This document shows, in pieces, positions 25,701-35,800 of a DNA stretch of 64,000 bases. Position 1 is the stretch's first letter; each line of letters opens with the position of its first letter. Made by a program: the position numbers and the translations under genes. Source of the stretch: Tistrella bauzanensis (lineage in GTDB: Bacteria > Pseudomonadota > Alphaproteobacteria > Tistrellales > Tistrellaceae). Location: positions 27,393-91,392 of the forward strand of contig NZ_BMDZ01000014.1 in assembly GCF_014636235.1 (NCBI RefSeq), read 5' to 3'. Under the pieces are notes generated by a model that saw nothing but the letters and a program-made list of their open reading frames with translations, had not been told where the DNA came from and ran no database searches.

Positions 25701-28700
25701 CGGGCATGCAGGTTCAGCCAGACCAACAGGCCCGTGAGATGACCATCGCGGGTGGCGGTCAGCACCAGATCGTGACGGCTTTCGGTCGCGACCGGCCCGG
25801 CATGGTCCAGATCCTCGAACACGCCGGCGTCGGTCAGCAGGTCGCCATGGGTCAGGCCCTTGATGCACAGCCTGAGGTCGAAGGCGCCGCCGCGATCCTG
25901 GAAGATCCGGCGGACATAGCCGGCGGTGAGGCTGGTGAAGCCCGGCTGGTCGCGGAACCCCTGCGGCAGTTCCACGCCCGCGACCATCGACCGGGTGCGG
26001 GCCGGGATCATGGTGCCCTCGGGCTTCAGCAGCCGCCAGGCGTCGTTCAGGATCACGGCCGAGCCCTCGCAGCCGCCGATCGGGCCGATGATTTCCGACA
26101 CGCAGAGGTCGGCAGGTTCGGGCAGGCTGACGCGCCGGGCATCGCCATGGATGACCGTGATCCGGTCGGCGAGGCCCAGCCGGCGGACGGTTTCGGTCGC
26201 GGCGCTGGCCGAGGATTCAAGCAGTTCAATCGCATAGACATGGGCGGCGCCGGCCTCGGCGCAGAACCGTGCCAGGATGGCATCGGCGCCGGTGCCGATC
26301 TCGACCACGATCCGGCCCGGCACGGCGGCGCGGATCGCCGCCCGGTAATGGGCGTTGCGGGCCTCGTCATGGGTCATCGCGTGATACAGCGTCTCGTCAT
26401 AGACGAAATGCTCGGCGATCGACGGCCAGAGTTCCAGCCTGCGGCCATCGGCCAGTGCCGCGGCGGGGCGGATGGCGATCGGCGGTCCGTTACGGGCCGT
26501 GTCGGCGCCGGCGTCGGCGACGGTATCGGGCGCCATTGTCGATGCCGGCGCGACCACGCCCACCACCGCATCGGCGACGGCGGGGTCCTGGCGCAGCACG
26601 GCTTCGATCTCGCCCGGCTCGATCCGGTTGCCGCCCAGCTTCACCTGGGTATCGATCCGGCCCAGATAGTCGAACCGGCCATCGATGCGGCGGCGCACGA
26701 GATCGCCCGACCGGTACAGCCGCGCGCCCGGCCGGCCGGCCGAGGGATGGGGCATGAACCGGTCGGCGGTCAGGCCGGGCCGGCGGACATAGCCACGCCC
26801 GACGCCCTGGCCGCCGATGCACAATTCGCCGGCGACGCCATCGGGCACGATCCGGCCATGGCGATCCAGGATCAGGATCTCGACACCGTCGATGGCGCTG
26901 CCGATCGAGGGCGGCAGCACGGCCACATCATCGGCGTCGATGTCCACATCCATGGTGGCGCAGACCGATATTTCGGTCGGGCCATAGGCGTTGACCAGCC
27001 GGCGGCCGGGGGCATGGCGCCGGACCAGGGCAGCGGGGCAGGCTTCGCCCGCGACCAGCAGCACCCGTATCTGTGGCAGGTCGTGATCGATCGCCGCCAG
27101 CATCGAAGGGGTGAGGGTCGCGACCGTGATCGCCCGATCGGTCAGGAAACATGCCAGCGCCGCCGGGTCGCGCGCGACATCCGCCGGCACCGGCACCAGG
27201 GTGGCGCCGGCCAGCAGCGCCATCATCATTTCCGACAGCGCCGCGTCGAAGCCGGGTGAGGCGATCTGCGCGACCCGGTCATCCGGGCCGATGCCGCATT
27301 GGCGGATCTGGGCGAGGGCCGTGTTCAGCAACCCGCCATGGCTGAGCATGGCCCCCTTGGGCGTGCCGGTGGAGCCGGAGGTGAAGATGATATAGGCGAG
27401 GCGTGCCGCGTCGATCGCGGGGATACTGGGCACCGGTGCTTCGTCCGCCATACCGATGGTGGCGATATCGGCCACGGCCGGCGCCTCGAACTCGGCAGAG
27501 GCGGCGGCAGGTGATGCCAGCCGGGCGAGGCCGGCATCATCGCTGAGCACAAGGCGCGGGCGGCCGGTTGCCAGCATCAGGGCCAGACGGGCATCGGGCT
27601 GGGCCGGATCGACCGGCAGATGGCAGGCGCCGGCCAGCCAGATGCCCAGGGTGGTGGCGATCTGGTCCGGGCCGCGATCGGCCAGCACCAGAACCACATC
27701 CTCGGCGCCGACGCCGCGCTGGTGGAGGCCGGCGGCGATGGCGGTCGCACGGGCTGCCAACTGGCGATAGGTGCAGACGGTGCCATCGGCGCCGATCAGC
27801 GCCGGCCGGTCGCCGGCCTGTGCCGCGACCGCGAGCGTGCTCCGCCCCAGATCGTCCGCGGGCGATGGCGGTGATGCAGCGCCCCGGCCACGGGCGATGG
27901 CGCGGGCAAGCCCGGCGTCATCCAGCAGTGGCAGCGCCGACAGGGTCATGTCGGGATGGTCGAGCCCGGCATCGAGCAGCACGATCCAGGCATCGATCAT
28001 TGCGGCGACGCTGTCATGGTCATACAGCGCGGTCGCATAGGCGACGACCAGATCGAACCCGGCCGGCGCACCATCGGCTTTGGCGCGTTCGAAGACATGC
28101 CATTCCATGTCCATGCGGGTCTGGGTGATCGGCGCCTCGAACGGGCTGAGCCGCAGGCCGGGAAGGCTGATGCCGCCGGTGGCGGCGTTCTGGACCGCGA
28201 AGGCGATGCGGAATAGAGGCGGACGGGCGGGGTCGCGTTCGGGCTGAAGCTCGGCCACCAGCCGTTCGAAAGGCAGATCCTGATGGTCATAGGCGGTCAT
28301 CGCCGCCTGGCGGGTGCGCTGGAAGATCTCCGCCATCGCGGGGTCACCGGTCAGCGGCACCCGCACCACCAGGGCGTTGACGAAAAAGCCGATCAGCGCC
28401 TCGACATCCGGATGGGTGCGGTTGGCGACCGGAATGCCGACCGACACATCGGTCTCGCCGCTGAACCGGGCCATGAAGGCATTGAACGCCGCCAGCAGGA
28501 TGATGAACGGCGTTGCCTTGGCGGCGCGGGCCGCGGCCGTCACCCGCCGCGCCAACGCCGCCGGCAGGCGGCGGTTGATGGTGGCGCCGTCGAACTGCTG
28601 AACCGGCGGGCGCGGCCGGTCCATCGGCAATTCGCCGGGCACGAAGCCATCGAGCGTGCGGCGCCAGTGGTCGAGTTCCCGCGCCATCACCGGTCCTGAC

Positions 28701-29431
28701 AGCCGGGCCCGCTGCCAGGCGGCGACATCGCCATACTGGCAGGCAAGCGGCGGCAGCGGATCGGGGCGGCCATCCAGGGCCGCTGCGTATTGCGCACCGA
28801 TCTCGGCGGTCAGCACGCCGATCGACCAGCCATCGGAGGCCACGTGATGCAGGGTCAGCAGCAGCAGATGCTCGTCCGTGGCCAGCCGGATCAGGCGGGT
28901 GCGCAGCTTCAGGGGCGAGGCGAGGTCGAAGGGGGCTGCCGCTTCGGCGGCAACCCGTGCCTGAATGTCCAGAGGGTCGGCACCGCTCATATCCTCGACC
29001 GTCAGCGGCCAATCGGATGGCGGCGGCGCGATCACCTGTACCGGCCGGCCATCGTGAGCGATGAGGCTGGTACGCAGGGCTTCGTGGCGGGCGACGATGC
29101 GGGCAAAACAGGTGGCGAGCGCCGCCACATCCAACTGCCCCGCCAGCCTGAGGGCAGCCGGCATGTTATAGGCCGCCGTGCCGGGCGCCAACTGGTCGAT
29201 GAACCACAACCGCTCCTGCGCGAACGAGGCCGGCAGCGGCTGATCGCGCGGCACATGCGGGATCGGCGCGGCACCGGCCGTTCCGGTCGGGCCAGGGCTG
29301 CGGGGGGTGTTCGCGTCGGCGGGGGCAGCGCGCTTCGCGGCCGCGAGCCTGCGTTCCAGGGCCGCGCGTTGCTCCGGCGTGAGCGCGCGCAGCCGGTCGC
29401 GCAACTCGGCGGCAGAGGATCGGTCGCTCAT
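22787..29431 (-). CDS. Terminal NRPS: C-A(Tyr)-MTside-MTbackbone-PCP-TE
   Basis: 2214 residues, one module and release. A 30-residue helical N-terminus ([18 protein letters not shown]) is followed by C (about 60-500; HHVASDG near 195) and A (about 525-990; [11 protein letters not shown] near 687). The pocket residues by eye are D-A-S-T-L-A-A-V-C-K, close to the published Tyr code. After A8 ([16 protein letters not shown]) two methyltransferases interrupt the A domain. The first, about 1000-1320, is PRMT-like: [15 protein letters not shown] and a double-Glu loop [12 protein letters not shown]. The second, about 1430-1690, is a standard NRPS N-methyltransferase: [12 protein letters not shown] and NSVAQYFP. 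A10 ([13 protein letters not shown]) follows near 1819, then PCP ([11 protein letters not shown]) near 1877 and a type I thioesterase (GWSFGGH) near 2017. The prediction is N,O-dimethyltyrosine and release. It overlaps the Pro gene by 4 bp. Confidence 0.93.
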   Translation of the reverse strand: MSDRSSAAELRDRLRALTPEQRAALERRLAAAKRAAPADANTPRSPGPTGTAGAAPIPHVPRDQPLPASFAQERLWFIDQLAPGTAAYNMPAALRLAGQLDVAALATCFARIVARHEALRTSLIAHDGRPVQVIAPPPSDWPLTVEDMSGADPLDIQARVAAEAAAPFDLASPLKLRTRLIRLATDEHLLLLTLHHVASDGWSIGVLTAEIGAQYAAALDGRPDPLPPLACQYGDVAAWQRARLSGPVMARELDHWRRTLDGFVPGELPMDRPRPPVQQFDGATINRRLPAALARRVTAAARAAKATPFIILLAAFNAFMARFSGETDVSVGIPVANRTHPDVEALIGFFVNALVVRVPLTGDPAMAEIFQRTRQAAMTAYDHQDLPFERLVAELQPERDPARPPLFRIAFAVQNAATGGISLPGLRLSPFEAPITQTRMDMEWHVFERAKADGAPAGFDLVVAYATALYDHDSVAAMIDAWIVLLDAGLDHPDMTLSALPLLDDAGLARAIARGRGAASPPSPADDLGRSTLAVAAQAGDRPALIGADGTVCTYRQLAARATAIAAGLHQRGVGAEDVVLVLADRGPDQIATTLGIWLAGACHLPVDPAQPDARLALMLATGRPRLVLSDDAGLARLASPAAASAEFEAPAVADIATIGMADEAPVPSIPAIDAARLAYIIFTSGSTGTPKGAMLSHGGLLNTALAQIRQCGIGPDDRVAQIASPGFDAALSEMMMALLAGATLVPVPADVARDPAALACFLTDRAITVATLTPSMLAAIDHDLPQIRVLLVAGEACPAALVRRHAPGRRLVNAYGPTEISVCATMDVDIDADDVAVLPPSIGSAIDGVEILILDRHGRIVPDGVAGELCIGGQGVGRGYVRRPGLTADRFMPHPSAGRPGARLYRSGDLVRRRIDGRFDYLGRIDTQVKLGGNRIEPGEIEAVLRQDPAVADAVVGVVAPASTMAPDTVADAGADTARNGPPIAIRPAAALADGRRLELWPSIAEHFVYDETLYHAMTHDEARNAHYRAAIRAAVPGRIVVEIGTGADAILARFCAEAGAAHVYAIELLESSASAATETVRRLGLADRITVIHGDARRVSLPEPADLCVSEIIGPIGGCEGSAVILNDAWRLLKPEGTMIPARTRSMVAGVELPQGFRDQPGFTSLTAGYVRRIFQDRGGAFDLRLCIKGLTHGDLLTDAGVFEDLDHAGPVATESRHDLVLTATRDGHLTGLLVWLNLHARPDVVMDTLGEICCWLPVFLPAFGDGRKVTAGTRIYLTIDRRLHANGINPDFHLTGRIETPDGDVEHFDATSPNHPAPGGAADFRATPFYRRLFPEISPAGRDMDGIADRRLVAWVTRRPGADPQGDAVLARDRVAEWRALYETAGPADTAGADSGIADPADDDALFAGWNSSYTGRAIPAAEMRRWRDQTVAAIRRLFPAAHPPHLVEIGCGAGLLLDPLAEHVASCLGTDFSAATLAGLEARLAVRAASGTTAAPIRLLRQEAADPLPLDGVTADLVVMNSVAQYFPGPDHLLQVLTRIGEALAGRGAAFIGDIRDHGLAAAFHASVLAHSQPGPADAARARAVTQAVLADEELMLDPAWFHGLTGRLPGLAHVEIALKRGADDNELVRFRYDVALVFGSTPDAIAIDSRYGWDSLAAIGALERRLAETTGAIEITGIPNARLVDDCALAQGLGLIDTRGNTGLVAMDPEMLWQIAERLGRPLRLAPAASGDPAAMDALFDQMGAAQGPHLRAWIRQPRPRDTGNRPSLTNDPLARRRDAALADRLRTLARSVLPGPMVPASVMVVERMPLTASGKIDRKSLPVPDTAGTARQDRPRSLPADRLEATLVEIWEAMLGTAPIGVDEDFFALGGHSLLGVRLVAEVKARFGQAVPLDLLMRAGTVRDMADHLRRHGQPDGAGHDAPGAGLVPLRRAGRGLPVFCLPPGGGTVFCYAPLVQRLAPGRPVYGLQAAGVEPGEAPHETLAQMAQAYIAAVRRVQPHGPYHLIGWSFGGHVAHEIAATLQADGETVAVLALLDTFPPEHVPRVEDRYRRDEAFLAYLAGLAGLAVIEAELEPLDHARRVALVAARAVAAGALPAHDAEGTVDRLLALCRISGRLAREAELGHYDGPLTFLRAAEALTPELASLAGADPSCGWAARLGRMPAVETVPGRHDTMVFPPHVDRLAAVIDRLLAHPGHGGPGHVTVSTA

Positions 29432-32400
29432 CGCGGCAACTCCGTGGTGTCGTGATCCGTGCCGTCATCGTCAAACAGCGCGAGCAGATCGGCATCGGTC
29501 AGGTCGGCGAGTTCCGAGGCCAGGGCATCGGTACGGGCATCGTCGATCAGCGCCGCCATCTCGGCCAGAACCGGCGCCTCGAAGATCCGGGCGACGGCGA
29601 GGTCGACGGCGAGATCGCGGGCGATGCGGGCGACGAGTTGGGTGGCGCGCAGGGAATGGCCGCCAAGGGCGAAGAAATCATCGCCGGCATGGATGCTGGC
29701 GCTATCGATGCCCAGCACCTCGGCCCAGAGGGCGGCGAGCGCGATTTCGGTGTCGGTGGCGGGCGGGGCCGATGCGGTATCGCCGGCGAGTGTCAGGCCG
29801 TCGGTATCGGGCAAAGCGCGGCGGTCGAGCTTGCCATTGGCCGATCTGGGCAGCGCCGGCGCGATCACCCAGCGCGCCGGGATCATCGGATCGGGCAGGC
29901 GGGCGCGAAGATGGGCGCGCAGGGCATCGGCGAGGGCGACATCATCGCCCGGCATCACCCGCGGCTCGATATGGGCGACCAGGGTCGCGGCACCGGCGAT
30001 GCGGCGGACCACCACCAGCGCCTGGGCGACATCCGGGTGCGTGCCCAGCGCGGCCTCGATCTCGCCCGGCTCGACCCGGACACCGCGGATCTTCACCTGA
30101 TCGTCGGCGCGGCCCAGATAGGCCAGCCGGCCATCGGGCAGGCGGCGGACCCGGTCGCCGGTGCAATAGACCCGGCCGCCATCGGGGCCGGTGACGAAGC
30201 GCTCGGCGGTGCGGCCGGGATCGCCATGATAGCCGATGGCGGGGGCCGTGCCGCCGACGCGGAGTTCCCCGGCCACGCCATCGGGCAAGACCCGGCCCTG
30301 CGCGTCGGTGACATGCAGCACGGCGCCATCGACAGGATGGCCGATGGGTGGCCGGTCGGGCCAGTGTTCGACATCGCCCGGCTCCAGCAACTCGGCCGCG
30401 ACGACATGGGTTTCGGTGGGGCCGTATTGATTGTCGAGCCGGAAGCGGCTGCGGCGGCACCAGGCACGGACGGCGGGGGTGATGCGCAATTGCTCGCCGG
30501 CGGTGATGACGGTGGTGACGGTCGAGGGGATGTCGCCCGGATGCTCGGCCAGATGATCGGCCAGCGCATGCAGCATCACCACCGGCAGGAACAGGCGGGT
30601 GATGGCGTGATCGTCGATGAAGCGGGCGAGGGCTGTGGGGTCGCGGCGGGTGGCATCGCAGGCCACGATCCAGCAGCCGCCCTCGGCCCAGGCGATGGCG
30701 GCTTCCTGAAGGCTGACATCGAAGCCGGTGGGCGCGAAACCGAGGGTGCGGGCCGGTTCGGGGTGGCGGGCACGGTGCCAGCCGGTCAGTTGATCCAGCG
30801 TCCGCCATGCCACCGCCACTGCCTTGGGCGTGCCGGTGGAGCCAGAGGTGAACAGAAGATAGGACAGGCTGTCGGGGGTGGTGGTGACGGCGCCGCCGGT
30901 ATCGGCCGACATGGCGGCCGCCTTGGCATCCGGCACCAGCACCGGCACCGGGCCGGCAATGGCCGTCAGGCGCGGTTGCAGCGCCGCGGTGGTGATCAGG
31001 GCCGCGGGCTCCGCGATGTCCAGCATGACCTGAAGCCGGCTATCCGGCAGATCATCATCCAGCGGCATCACGCCGGCGCCGGCAAGCCAGATCGCCAGCA
31101 GCCCGACGCCGTGGTCGATCCCGCGCCCCGCCATCAACCCGACCGGCCGGCCACGGACATCGTCGCCAAGCTGTGCCGCCAGATGACGCGCCCGCGACAG
31201 CAGGCCGGCGCGGGACAGCGTGCCGGTCCGATCGGCGAGCGCCGGCGCATCCGGGGCTTCGGCCAGACGGGCCAGGATTTCGCCCGGAACATGCGGGTGA
31301 CGGGTGGTGGCACCGCGCGATGCCCTGTCGATCCGCGTGGCTTCGGCCGTGGTCATCAGGGGGATCGCGGTCCAGGGCTGATCCGGATCGGCGGCGATCG
31401 CCTCCAGCACCAGCGCCAGCCGGTCGATCAGCATTCGCGCCGCCTGATGGCCGATCACCGCCGGATTATGGGTGACGGTCAGCCCGAAGCGGCCGGGGCT
31501 GGCATCGCCATGGATTTCAAGATCGAGCCGGGTGGCCGAGAGCGGCGCGGGGCGCGGGATCACGGTCAAACCGTCCAGCACCAGATCCGGAATCGCCGTG
31601 TTCTGCACCGCCACCAGCACCCGGAACAGCGGGTTGTCGGTGCCGCTGCGCGGGATGGCGAGGACATCGACCAGACGGTCGAAGGGCAGGGATTGATGGG
31701 CGAGCGCCGCCAGCGTGTCGCTGCGGATCGCGGCCAGAAGCTGGCGCAGCGCAGCCTGATCGCCCGCGGCCGTCAGGCTGCTGCGCAGCACCACCGTGTT
31801 GACCAGAAAGCCGACCAGCGGCTCCAGCGCCGGCCGGTCGCGGCCGGCAACCGGGGTGCCGATGGCGAAATCGACCTGCCCCGACAACCGGGCCAGCAGG
31901 ATCTGCACCGCCGCCGACAGGATCATGAAGGCGGTGACGCCCTGCGCGCGGCCCAGTGCCTCCAGGCGGGCGATGGTGGCGGCCGGCAGGTCGTGGCGCA
32001 CCACCGGATCGCGGTCGAGACCGGATGTGGCGTGGGGATCGGTGGCAAAGGGCAGGGGTTCGGGCGGTGGCAGGCCGTCGAGATGGTGGCGCCAATATGC
32101 CAGATCCCGGGCGCTGATCCGCGCCTGATCGCGCGCGGCATCGGCATAGCGGAGCGGCAGGGCCGGCAGGGCTTCGCCGCCATACAGGGCCGCAAGCTCA
32201 CGCACCAGAACGCCAAGAGACCAGCCATCGGCCGCGGCATGATGCAGCACCACGACCAGACGATGCCGCCCCGGGTCGCGGGCGACACGGATCAGCACCG
32301 TGCGCAGCAGCGGCCCGGTCGCAAGCTCGAAACGACGGCCGGCCTCGGCACGGGCGATGATGTCGGCGGCTGCGTCATCGGCGGCATCGATGATCGGCAG

Positions 32401-32859
32401 GGGCCAATGGGCAGGTGCCGGGTGCAGCACCGCGCGGGGTGCGCCGTCATGCCCGACCAGCGCGGTGCGCAGCGGTTCGTGGCGGGCGACGATCGTGGCA
32501 AAGGCGGCCGACAGCCGGCCGGTGTCGAGCGGTCCGACCAGATCGAGGGCCGCCGCGATCGCGGCCGATTCCGCGGGCGCGCCCAACTGATCCAGAAACC
32601 ACCAGCGCGCCTGACCGGGGGCGATCGGGATCTCGTCCGGCAGCACGGCCGTGAATGGCAAAGGCGGCTCGCGGTCGTCACCGGTCATCGCCGCCGCGTC
32701 GGTCAGCAACTGGATCAACTCGTCGCGGCGTGCGGCAAGCGCGGCCCGCAGATCTTCGGTCAATGCACCCTTGGGCGCGCGGAAGCGCAGGGCGCCATCT
32801 TCGACCCGAAGCGTGATGCCGGCACTGGCGACACGGCTCAGCAGATCTGTGGCGGTCAC
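29428..32859 (-). CDS. NRPS: TubC-type docking-C-A(Pro)-PCP
   Basis: 1143 residues, one elongation module. Residues 1-55 (LLSRVASAGITLRVEDGALR) form a TubC-like beta-hairpin docking domain that receives the upstream synthetase. C spans about 65-500 with an intact HHAAADG near 208. The A domain spans about 520-1000, with [11 protein letters not shown] near 675. Its pocket reads D-V-Q-F-I-A-Q-V-V-K against the GrsA template, which is close to the known Pro code DVQLIAHVVK; GFDVSLQE and NQYGPTETHVV are the contributing segments. PCP ([13 protein letters not shown]) is near 1066, and the C-terminus is acidic (TDADLLALFDDD). It is joined to both neighbours by 4-bp overlaps. It carries no epimerisation or methylation domain, so L-Pro is expected. 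Confidence 0.92.
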   Translation of the reverse strand: MTATDLLSRVASAGITLRVEDGALRFRAPKGALTEDLRAALAARRDELIQLLTDAAAMTGDDREPPLPFTAVLPDEIPIAPGQARWWFLDQLGAPAESAAIAAALDLVGPLDTGRLSAAFATIVARHEPLRTALVGHDGAPRAVLHPAPAHWPLPIIDAADDAAADIIARAEAGRRFELATGPLLRTVLIRVARDPGRHRLVVVLHHAAADGWSLGVLVRELAALYGGEALPALPLRYADAARDQARISARDLAYWRHHLDGLPPPEPLPFATDPHATSGLDRDPVVRHDLPAATIARLEALGRAQGVTAFMILSAAVQILLARLSGQVDFAIGTPVAGRDRPALEPLVGFLVNTVVLRSSLTAAGDQAALRQLLAAIRSDTLAALAHQSLPFDRLVDVLAIPRSGTDNPLFRVLVAVQNTAIPDLVLDGLTVIPRPAPLSATRLDLEIHGDASPGRFGLTVTHNPAVIGHQAARMLIDRLALVLEAIAADPDQPWTAIPLMTTAEATRIDRASRGATTRHPHVPGEILARLAEAPDAPALADRTGTLSRAGLLSRARHLAAQLGDDVRGRPVGLMAGRGIDHGVGLLAIWLAGAGVMPLDDDLPDSRLQVMLDIAEPAALITTAALQPRLTAIAGPVPVLVPDAKAAAMSADTGGAVTTTPDSLSYLLFTSGSTGTPKAVAVAWRTLDQLTGWHRARHPEPARTLGFAPTGFDVSLQEAAIAWAEGGCWIVACDATRRDPTALARFIDDHAITRLFLPVVMLHALADHLAEHPGDIPSTVTTVITAGEQLRITPAVRAWCRRSRFRLDNQYGPTETHVVAAELLEPGDVEHWPDRPPIGHPVDGAVLHVTDAQGRVLPDGVAGELRVGGTAPAIGYHGDPGRTAERFVTGPDGGRVYCTGDRVRRLPDGRLAYLGRADDQVKIRGVRVEPGEIEAALGTHPDVAQALVVVRRIAGAATLVAHIEPRVMPGDDVALADALRAHLRARLPDPMIPARWVIAPALPRSANGKLDRRALPDTDGLTLAGDTASAPPATDTEIALAALWAEVLGIDSASIHAGDDFFALGGHSLRATQLVARIARDLAVDLAVARIFEAPVLAEMAALIDDARTDALASELADLTDADLLALFDDDGTDHDTTELPR

Positions 32860-35800
32860 AGCGCGCCCTCCTCGAAATCGTCATCCGCATCGGCACTGCT
32901 CCGGGCGTCGATGTCCGCCAGATCATGTGCCGCGCGCAGAGCGTCGATCCGTGCGGCCAACGCACGGATGGTCGGCGCATCGAAGATCACCGCCGGGGCC
33001 AGCGTCAGGCGTGCCCTCTGCCCGTCTGCGCCCGGCTGATCGGCCATGGCCTCGGTGATCCGGGCCACGATCCGTGCCGCCAGCAGCGAATGACCGCCCT
33101 GCGCGAAGAAATCAGCATCGATGCTGGTGACCGGTGCCGGCAGCAATGCCGACCAGATCCGGGCCAGCAGATGTTCGGTGGCGGTGCGTGGTGCTACCGC
33201 CGCCGCGATCTGGCGGTTTCGCGCCAGATCGGCGGCGGCTGCAGGATCGAGCCGGCCATCGGCACCGCGCGGCAGGCGGGCGATGCGCACCACCCGTGGC
33301 CGCAGCCTTGTGCCGAACCGGTCGGTGGCCTGAACCAGGGCCGCCGGTGCTATGGCGTCATCCGCGACCAGCAGCACGGCCTCTGTCCGCGCATGACCGG
33401 CTGCCGGATCGATCACCCGCGGCCTGATGAAGGGATGGCTGCGATCGATGCCGATAACCGCGCGTGTCAGGCCGGCGGCGATCGTCACCTCCAGCGCCAT
33501 CATCCCGTCTTCAGGCACCACCGGCAGCAGGCCGCGGGCGCGGGCAAGGCCGGCGGCACCGGTGACCGACTGCCCCATGCCCGGTCCGTTCCACTGGCTC
33601 CAGGCGATGGTCAGAATGCGCGGGCCATGACCGTTATTCGTGGTGCGCAGGCGGCTGGCGAGCGCTTCCATCCCGGCATTGGCGGCGGCATAGGCGGCGG
33701 TGGATGCGGCCGGCAGATGGGCGACCACCGACGAAAATCCGACCAGCATGCTGTCGGGCCGCCCGGCCAGCAGATCATGAAGCTGCTGAAATCCCGCCAG
33801 CTTGACCGTGGCCAGATCGATCACCGATGCCGCGGTCTCATCCGTCGCCGGCGCTTCGCGATAGCGGCCGGCAAGGTGGAAGATCCCGTCCAACGGACGG
33901 CATGCCGCGGCTTCGGCGTCGTCTCGGACCATCATCAGTGCCGGCGCGGCGGAGGCGGCGCCGAGGTCGATCGCCGCATAGCGGATGGTCGCACCCGACC
34001 GGCCAAGGTCCGCACAGGCGGCGGCAACCGCCGGGTCGGCCGGAACGCGCCGGCCGATGATCAGCAGCGCGCCGGCCCCCCGATCGATCAGATGCCGGGC
34101 AAGCGCCTGTCCGATGCCACCCAGCCCGCCGGTGATCAGATAGTGGCCGCCGGGGCGGATGACCGGCCCGTCTGCCGACAGATCCGGGGCGGAGCGATCG
34201 GGCGCCGGCCGCAGCGCCGGCATCAGCCGGTCGCCGGTGGCGGTGATCGTCACATCGCCGATGCCATGGTCGATTTCGGCGCGGATCAGCGCTTCGGGCG
34301 TGGCCGGATCGACGCCGATCCGCCGCAGCCGCCATGCACGGCCATCGGCATCCTGATACTCGGCCAGGGCCGCGGCGGTGAAGGCGTCGGCCGCTGCGGC
34401 GGTGACGTCACCGGCGATGGTGACGCTGACCAGTTCGCCATCCGCGCCGGCGGCAGCCAGCCCGGCCAGAACCGCCTGACGCCGGTGGATGGCGGCGGCA
34501 AGCTCCAGACCTGCCGGCAGCCGGTCTTCGACGACTGATGGTGCGGATACGGCCAGGGCAGATGGAGCGGAAAGCGGTGCCGCCGGCACCATCACCGGTT
34601 CCAGCATCACATCGGGCAGGCTGCGCGCGGCGCCGAGCGCCTCGTCAATACGCTTGAGCCGGGCATCGAAGGCGCCGGATTCCAATTGTCGGCGCAGGGC
34701 CGTGCGCTGGATCTTGCCGCTGGTGGTCTTGGGGAAGGCGGCGCGATCCAGCGGCACCACCGCCGCCGGGGTCAACCCCAGGCTGCGCGCAAGCCGGGTG
34801 GTGAGTGCGCGGATCTCGGCCGCGCGCGCCGGGGCGTCGTCGGCATCGCCGTCCGCATCGCCCTCCGGGACATAGAAGATCGCCACGCCCTCGGTGCCGA
34901 TCTCCGGTCGGTCGACGGCGGTGGCGGCAACGAAGGTGGCGGCGATGCCGGGCACCGTGCCGGCGATATCCTCGATCTCGTGGGCGTGATGATTGACGCC
35001 CCGGACGACGATCACCTCTTTCTCGCGACCGGTCAGCACCAGCCGGCCCCGGGCGATGAAGCCCAGATCGCCGGTGTCGAACCAGCCGGCATCGGCGAAG
35101 GCTGTGGCATTGGCGGCGGGGTTGTCGATATAGCCGGGGGTGGTGACCGCGCCTCGCGCCTGGAACCGGCCGATGACCCCTTCCGGGCAGGTGCCACCAT
35201 CGGCATCGGCGATCCGGATCGCGACGCCGGGGATGGGCCAGCCGGCATCGACGAAGGCGGTGACACCGGGACCGGGGCCGCCCGCGCGCCGCAACCGGCC
35301 GGCCAGCGAGGATTTCGCCACCAGATGCACGGCATCGGGATCGGTGGCATCGACACCGCCGGTCATCACCGTGCACAGCTCGGCCATGCCGAATTCATTG
35401 CGCACCGCACCGGGCCGCAGCCCATGCGGGGCCAGCGCCCGCAGGAAGCCGTCCACCACCGGCGCCGTTACCTGTTCGCCGGCATTGATGAACCAGCGGA
35501 TCGACGACAGGTCGCGCTGCCGGTCGCTGCCGACGATCCCGGCACTGACCAGCTTGAAGGCGAAATTCGGTGCCCAGGCCAGGGTGACGCGATGGCGTTC
35601 GATCAGGTCCAGCCACAGCAGCGGATCGGCCAGAACCGCCGCGGTCGGTGCCTGGATCTGCATCCGGCCCAGCACGGTATCCTTCAGATGACAGGTCAGC
35701 ATCGGCACGACATGGTCGAGCGGCAGCCAGTTCATCGACACGTCGTCGGACCCATGCCCGAAGGCCGCCACCTGACCCCGGATATGGGCGATCACGCCCC

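Noticed and set aside
22787-29431. First embedded methyltransferase acting on arginine, as in PRMTs
   Set aside because: The A pocket reads as Tyr-like, and side-chain methyltransferases in interrupted A domains are known for hydroxyl or thiol groups; O-methylation is the simpler reading.
29452-33039. Very long open frame on the plus strand (about 1195 codons) opposite the Pro synthetase
   Set aside because: The opposite strand has a full C-A-PCP reading with intact motifs; the plus-strand product is Gly/Arg/Gln/His-rich without family features, a usual artefact of high GC.
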